Source: an uncultured Acetatifactor sp.
GTDB taxonomy: Bacteria > Bacillota > Clostridia > Lachnospirales > Lachnospiraceae
NCBI GenBank assembly: GCA_947627535.1
Contig: CANQWM010000016.1
Location: 1-55,480, forward strand
Reading direction: 5' to 3'
Length of the DNA stretch: 55,480 nt
Shown here: positions 52,101 through 55,480 of the stretch, one piece after another
Position numbering within the stretch: the stretch's first letter is position 1
How the letters are laid out: each line of letters begins with the position of its first letter
The notes under the pieces: model-generated
What the model was told of the DNA's origin: nothing
The model's input: only the letters and a program-made list of their open reading frames with translations
Database searches by the model: none
Translations under genes and position numbers: made by a program

Positions 52101-53651
52101 GCGCAGCTGATCTATGACCTGAAAAACGCCAACACCGACGCCAGGATTTCCGTGAAGCTGGTATCTGAGGCCGGCGTGGGAACCGTTGCGGCGGGCGTGG
52201 CAAAGGCCGGGGCCCAGGTGGTGCTGGTATCCGGCTATGACGGCGGCACCGGCGCGGCGCCGAGAAGCTCCATCCACAACGCGGGACTGCCCTGGGAGCT
52301 GGGACTGGCGGAGACCCACCAGACCCTGATCATGAACGGACTGAGAAATAAGGTGCGGATCGAGACGGACGGTAAGCTCATGAGCGGCCGGGATGTGGCC
52401 ATTGCCGCGATCCTGGGCGCGGAGGAGTTCGGCTTTGCCACGGCGCCCCTTGTGACCATGGGATGCGTCATGATGCGCGTCTGCAACCTCGACACCTGTC
52501 CCGTTGGCGTCGCAACCCAGAATCCGGAGCTTCGGAAGAATTTCCGGGGCAAGCCGGAGTATGTGGAGAACTTCATGAAATTTATCGCACAGGAACTGCG
52601 GGAGTATATGGCGGCGCTGGGTGTGAAGACGGTGGATGAGCTGGTAGGGCGCACGGATCTTCTGAAGGTGAGGGAGAACCTGAGCGCAAAGCAGAAGCAG
52701 GTGGACTTAAGTCTGATCCTGGCCAACCCCTATGTGGGAACAGGACAGAAGTGTACCTTTGATCCAAAGCAGGTCTATGATTTTGAACTGGAAAAGACAC
52801 TGGATGAAAAGGTGCTGCTGAAGCAGTTAAAGAAAGCCATCGAGAACGGCCAGAAGCGCAGCATCGAGGTGGATGTCTCCAACACGGACCGGGCTTTCGG
52901 TACGATCCTCGGCAGCGAGATTACAAGGAAGCTGGGAGACGAAGTGGAGGAGGATACTTATAGGGTGCTGTGCAAGGGCGCGGGCGGCCAGTCCTTCGGC
53001 GCGTTTATCCCGAAAGGGCTTACTCTGGAGCTGGTGGGAGAGAGCAACGATTACTTCGGAAAGGGTCTCTCCGGCGGGAAGCTGATCGTATATCCGCCCA
53101 AGGGAAGCCAGTTTAAGGCGGAAGAAAATATCATCATCGGCAACGTGGCGCTGTACGGCGCAACCAGCGGCAAGGCGTTCATCAACGGCGTGGCGGGCGA
53201 GAGATTCTGCGTGCGCAATTCCGGCGCCGTCGCCGTGGTGGAGGGCGTGGGTGATCACGGCTGCGAGTATATGACCGGCGGACGTGTGGTGGTGCTGGGA
53301 CGCACCGGGAAAAACTTCGCCGCGGGCATGAGCGGTGGAATCGCCTTTGTGCTGGACGAAGGAAACGATCTGTATAAAAGGCTGAACAAGGAGATGGTTT
53401 CCTCCAGCGAGATCACGTCAAAGTACGATGTGATAGAGCTGAAGGGCATGATTCAGGAGCATGTGGCGCTGACCAACTCGGAGAAGGGAAAGAGGATCCT
53501 GGATCACTTTGGGGAGTATCTGCCGAAGTTTAAGAAGATCATTCCCCATGACTATGAGAGGGTGCTTAAGACGATCGTGCAGATGGAGGAAAAGGGCTTG
53601 AGCGCGGAGCAGGCGCAGATCGAGGCGTTCTACGCGAATACCAGGAAGTAG
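49104..53651 (+). CDS. gltB: glutamate synthase large subunit
   Basis: 1515 aa, full length. A 22-residue propeptide precedes the catalytic Ntn cysteine C23 in HDNCGIGACV; the mature enzyme uses it to release ammonia from glutamine. The central FMN domain has GAMSYGSISKEAH and GEGGHLPGGKV, and the 3Fe-4S cysteines lie in VCNLDTCPVGVATQNP. The C-terminal GXGXG beta-helix contains GAGGQSFGAF, GGKLIVYP and MTGGRVVVLG. With GltD it converts 2-oxoglutarate and glutamine into two glutamates. GGGAGC precedes the ATG. gltD follows 15 bp downstream. Confidence 0.98.
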   Translation: MFDVKKEQAAAPLYREEFEHDNCGIGACVNIKGKKSRETVENALKIVENLEHRAGKDAEGKTGDGVGILTQIPHRFFARVTKPLGIDLGKEREYGVGMFFFPQEELRRNQAKKMFEIIVEKEGLEFLGWREVPTFPNVLGHKAVECMPHIMQGFVKKPADVEKGLPFDRRLYIARRLFEQSTEDTYVVSFSSRTIVYKGMFLVGQLRTFFADLQSDDFESAIAVVHSRFSTNTNPSWERAHPNRLMVHNGEINTIRGNADKMLAREENMESEHLKGQMHKVLPAINKTGSDSAMLDNTLEFLVMSGMDLPLAVMIAIPEPWANDKAMSQTKRDFYQYYATMMEPWDGPASILFSDGDIMGAVLDRNGLRPSRYMITDDDTLILSSEVGVLDIEPTKIKVKERLRPGRMLLVDTIQGKVISDEELKEKYASRQPYGEWLDSNLVFLKDLTIPNERVPEYTSEERQRMQKAFGYTYDEIKTSILPMAKNGGEATAAMGVDTPLPVLSRTYHPLFHYFKQLFAQVTNPPIDAIREEIVTSTTVYIGTEGNILEESPKNCNMLRVNNPILTNTDLMKIKSMKAEGFRVEVVPITYYKNTSLERAIDRLFVEVDRAYRDGVNILILSDRGVDENHVPIPSLLAVSALNQYLVRTKKRTRVALILESGEPREVHHFATLLGYGACAINPYLAQDSIRELIENHMLDKDYYAAVNDYNNAVLHGIVKIASKMGISTIQSYQGSQIFEAIGIAPEVISRYFSNTVCRVGGITLKDIERQVDDLHSQAFDPLGLGNDLTLDSPGHHKMRSGGDEHLYNPATIHMLQESTKRGDYGMFKQYTAMVNDENSIRNLRGLMDFNYPEKGIDIDEVEPVESIVTRFKTGAMSYGSISKEAHETMAIAMNRLHGKSNSGEGGEDLERLTVGPDGLDRCSAIKQVASGRFGVTSRYLVSAKEIQIKMAQGAKPGEGGHLPGGKVYPWIAKTRHSTPGVSLISPPPHHDIYSIEDLAQLIYDLKNANTDARISVKLVSEAGVGTVAAGVAKAGAQVVLVSGYDGGTGAAPRSSIHNAGLPWELGLAETHQTLIMNGLRNKVRIETDGKLMSGRDVAIAAILGAEEFGFATAPLVTMGCVMMRVCNLDTCPVGVATQNPELRKNFRGKPEYVENFMKFIAQELREYMAALGVKTVDELVGRTDLLKVRENLSAKQKQVDLSLILANPYVGTGQKCTFDPKQVYDFELEKTLDEKVLLKQLKKAIENGQKRSIEVDVSNTDRAFGTILGSEITRKLGDEVEEDTYRVLCKGAGGQSFGAFIPKGLTLELVGESNDYFGKGLSGGKLIVYPPKGSQFKAEENIIIGNVALYGATSGKAFINGVAGERFCVRNSGAVAVVEGVGDHGCEYMTGGRVVVLGRTGKNFAAGMSGGIAFVLDEGNDLYKRLNKEMVSSSEITSKYDVIELKGMIQEHVALTNSEKGKRILDHFGEYLPKFKKIIPHDYERVLKTIVQMEEKGLSAEQAQIEAFYANTRK

Positions 53652-53666
53652 GAGAGGAGAAAAGAG

Positions 53667-55160
53667 ATGGGAAAACCGACTGGGTTTATGGAGTATAAGA
53701 GGGAAGTCAGCAAGGAGCAGGATCCGAAAAAGCGGATCCGGCACTTCAATGAATTTCATGAACACCTTCCCAGAGAGAAGCAGCGCCTGCAGGGGGCAAG
53801 ATGCATGGAGTGCGGCGTTCCGTTCTGCCAGTCCGGCATGATGATCTGCGGGATGGCAAGCGGCTGTCCGCTGCATAACCTTGTGCCCGAATGGAACGAT
53901 CTGGTCTACATGGGAAACTGGGAGCAGGCGTACAACAGGTTAAAGAAGACCAACAATTTTCCGGAATTTACTTCCAGAGTCTGTCCCGCGCTGTGCGAGG
54001 CGGCCTGCACCTGCGGTCTGAACGGGGAACCTGTGGCAACCAAGGAAAACGAATACGCCATCATAGAATATGCTTATGAGCAGGGATACGCGGCGGCGAA
54101 ACCGCCCAAGGTGAGGACGGGAAAAAAGATCGCTGTGATCGGCAGCGGCCCTTCCGGGCTTGCGGCGGCGGATCAGCTCAACAAGCGGGGGCATTCCGTG
54201 ACGGTGTACGAACGCTCCGACCGCATTGGCGGGCTGTTGATGTACGGCATTCCCAACATGAAGCTGGAAAAACGGATCGTGGAGAGAAAGCGCAGAATCA
54301 TGGAGGAAGAGGGCGTTGTCTTCGTCACCAACACGGATGTGGGAAAGGATATGAAGGCCGACAAGCTGCTGAGGGACTACGACAGGATCATACTGGCCTG
54401 CGGCGCTTCCAACCCCAGGGACATCAAAGCGCCCGGCAGGGAGGCCAAAGGAATTTACTTTGCGGTGGACTTTCTGAAGGCAAATACCAAGAGCCTGCTG
54501 GACTCTTCCTTTGAAGATAAGAAATATGTGGATACAAAGGACAAAAACGTGGTGATCATCGGCGGCGGCGACACGGGAAACGACTGCGTGGGAACGGCTA
54601 TCCGCCACGGGGCAAAGAGCGTGACCCAGATCGAGATGATGCCGAAGGCTCCCGACACGCGGGCGGAAAACAACCCCTGGCCGGAGTGGCCAAAGATCTG
54701 TAAGACGGATTACGGCCAGCAGGAAGCCATCGCGGTATACGGTCATGATCCCAGAATCTATGAGGCGACTGTAAAAGAGTTCCTCAAGGACGATGGCGGA
54801 AACCTGAAGGCGGTGAAGATCGTGAAGCTTTCCTGGGAGAAGGATGCTGCCACCGGCAGGATGAACAGCAGGGAGATTCCGGGGAGCGAACAGGTCCTGG
54901 ATGCGGATATCGTGCTGATTGCGGCGGGATTTCTGGGGACACAGTCTTATGTGGCGGAGGCCTTCGGCGTGGAACTGAACGAGCGCACCAATGTGAAGAC
55001 GCAGGCCGGCGCGTACCAGACCAGCAGGGAGAACGTGTTCGTCACCGGCGACATGCACAGAGGGCAGTCTCTGGTGGTATGGGCGATCCGGGAGGGCAGG
55101 GAAGCCGCGCGGGCGGTGGACGAAAGCCTGATGGGGTATTCCAATCTGGTAGTGCAGTAA
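53667..55160 (+). CDS. gltD: glutamate synthase small subunit
   Basis: 497 aa. N-terminal cysteine-rich region for two 4Fe-4S clusters (CMECGVPFCQS, SGCPLHN, CPALCEAACTCG), FAD-binding IAVIGSGPSGLAAADQL and NAD(P)H-binding VVIIGGGDTGNDCVGTAI, with the C-terminal FVTGDMHRGQSLVVWAI closing the FAD site. It takes electrons from NAD(P)H and passes them through FAD and Fe-S to GltB. AGGAGAGG precedes the start. End of the operon; a strong terminator follows. Confidence 0.98.
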   Translation: MGKPTGFMEYKREVSKEQDPKKRIRHFNEFHEHLPREKQRLQGARCMECGVPFCQSGMMICGMASGCPLHNLVPEWNDLVYMGNWEQAYNRLKKTNNFPEFTSRVCPALCEAACTCGLNGEPVATKENEYAIIEYAYEQGYAAAKPPKVRTGKKIAVIGSGPSGLAAADQLNKRGHSVTVYERSDRIGGLLMYGIPNMKLEKRIVERKRRIMEEEGVVFVTNTDVGKDMKADKLLRDYDRIILACGASNPRDIKAPGREAKGIYFAVDFLKANTKSLLDSSFEDKKYVDTKDKNVVIIGGGDTGNDCVGTAIRHGAKSVTQIEMMPKAPDTRAENNPWPEWPKICKTDYGQQEAIAVYGHDPRIYEATVKEFLKDDGGNLKAVKIVKLSWEKDAATGRMNSREIPGSEQVLDADIVLIAAGFLGTQSYVAEAFGVELNERTNVKTQAGAYQTSRENVFVTGDMHRGQSLVVWAIREGREAARAVDESLMGYSNLVVQ

Positions 55161-55180
55161 ATACTGTCATTCCTTATGAG

Positions 55181-55217
55181 AGCAGGGCGTTCCTGGCACG
55201 GAACTGCCCTGCTTTGT
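55181..55217 (+). terminator. gltBD terminator
   Basis: AGCAGGGC (55181-55188) with GTTCC (55189-55193) pairs with GGAAC (55200-55204) and GCCCTGCT (55206-55213); only one base is bulged. TTTG follows. It begins 20 bases after the gltD stop. Confidence 0.8.
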
Positions 55218-55480
55218 CAGAATAAGAATTACAGGGGAGAAGATTACACCGAAACAGTGGCGGTGAGGAGATCAAGACCTTGCAGGCGGAATACGACAGC
55301 ACCGGCAGGGAGCAGACAACAGAATAAAAAAGCAGAGCAGAGGGAAACGGGTTAGAGCGTATAGAGATAAGTCTATGCGCTCTTTTTTCTGATCTTTTAA
55401 ATAAAAAAAGGTAAAAAAGTGTACTTTTTTACCTAATGTTTTCGTAATTCATTCAAATCAAACTGTATTATACAAAGAAA
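55218..55480. other. intergenic end of window: second terminator, palindrome, next promoter
   Basis: GAGCGTATAGA (55355-55365) pairs with TCTATGCGCTC (55372-55382) with one G-U pair, then six T: a clear terminator. A 24-bp palindrome with arms GGTAAAAAAGT and ACTTTTTTACC lies at 55410-55433. TATTATAC near 55466 may be the -10 of the next gene. A short frame around 55260-55326 (EEIKTLQAEYDSTG) looks protein-like but has no start. Confidence 0.6.

Noticed and set aside
55260..55326. Short frame EEIKTLQAEYDSTG before a TAA
   Set aside because: No start codon and only about 25 codons; perhaps a remnant, not supported.
1..55480. CRISPR array, tRNA, rRNA, transposase or phage genes
   Set aside because: Looked for repeat-spacer patterns, conserved RNA sequences and DDE or integrase motifs; none seen.

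Overview
The window looks like chromosomal DNA of an anaerobic gut Firmicute of the Lachnospiraceae type (Clostridia). The basis is strong AGGAG-type ribosome binding sites, a TPP riboswitch in front of a ThiT-type transporter, AddAB recombination enzymes, Fe-S redox enzymes and several cytoplasmic glycoside hydrolases, with protein sequence throughout of Lachnospiraceae character. I cannot name the genus. No rRNA, tRNA, CRISPR array, intact insertion sequence or prophage was found.

Layout. 1-4380: a redox group (5'-truncated ACMSD-like amidohydrolase, two aldo/keto reductases of which one carries two 4Fe-4S motifs, a flavodoxin, an FMN reductase) ending in a decayed iron-containing alcohol dehydrogenase. 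4381-4984 is non-coding and rich in hairpins. 4985-7555: a small membrane protein, a DUF5060/DUF4038-type glycoside hydrolase and a HAD protein. 7895-13089 is visibly more A+T-rich: an AgrC/AgrA-like sensor and LytTR regulator, a lipoprotein with a promoter carrying a 20-bp-spaced direct repeat (the likely LytTR target), and a DUF4143 ATPase. 13306-17252: a CD3324-domain/methyltransferase fusion, a nucleoside phosphorylase, and a DUF262 protein whose gene overlaps a DNA-3-methyladenine glycosylase. 17366-24455: addB and addA. 24388-26790 (minus): a soluble sugar-receptor/GGDEF protein, divergent from a GH27 enzyme.

28367-37393 is the most interesting block: a membrane-anchored transglutaminase-like protein, an amino acid racemase, then a dlt-like cassette (adenylating ligase, acyl carrier protein, MBOAT acyltransferase, SGNH-like protein with Cys in place of the catalytic Ser, lipoprotein), and a GH10 xylanase fused to a PNPOx-like flavin domain. 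The genes are nearly contiguous, so they probably form one operon that activates an amino or acyl group inside the cell and transfers it to a surface polymer.

37434-38300 (minus) holds ThiT and its TPP riboswitch. 38469-48851: a TetM/EF-G-like GTPase fused to a NYN nuclease domain, a GH2 enzyme, a MraY paralogue, GreA, a HAD phosphatase fused to a CPBP membrane protease, and a family 2 glycosyltransferase. 48915-55160: a strong promoter, a leader hairpin that may attenuate, and gltB-gltD (glutamate synthase). The end holds two terminators and a palindrome in front of the next transcription unit.

A recurring theme is domain fusion. Four unusual fusions (CD3324-methyltransferase, GH10-PNPOx, GTPase-NYN, HAD-CPBP) sit in one window, and two of them keep a ribosome binding site and ATG exactly at the domain junction.
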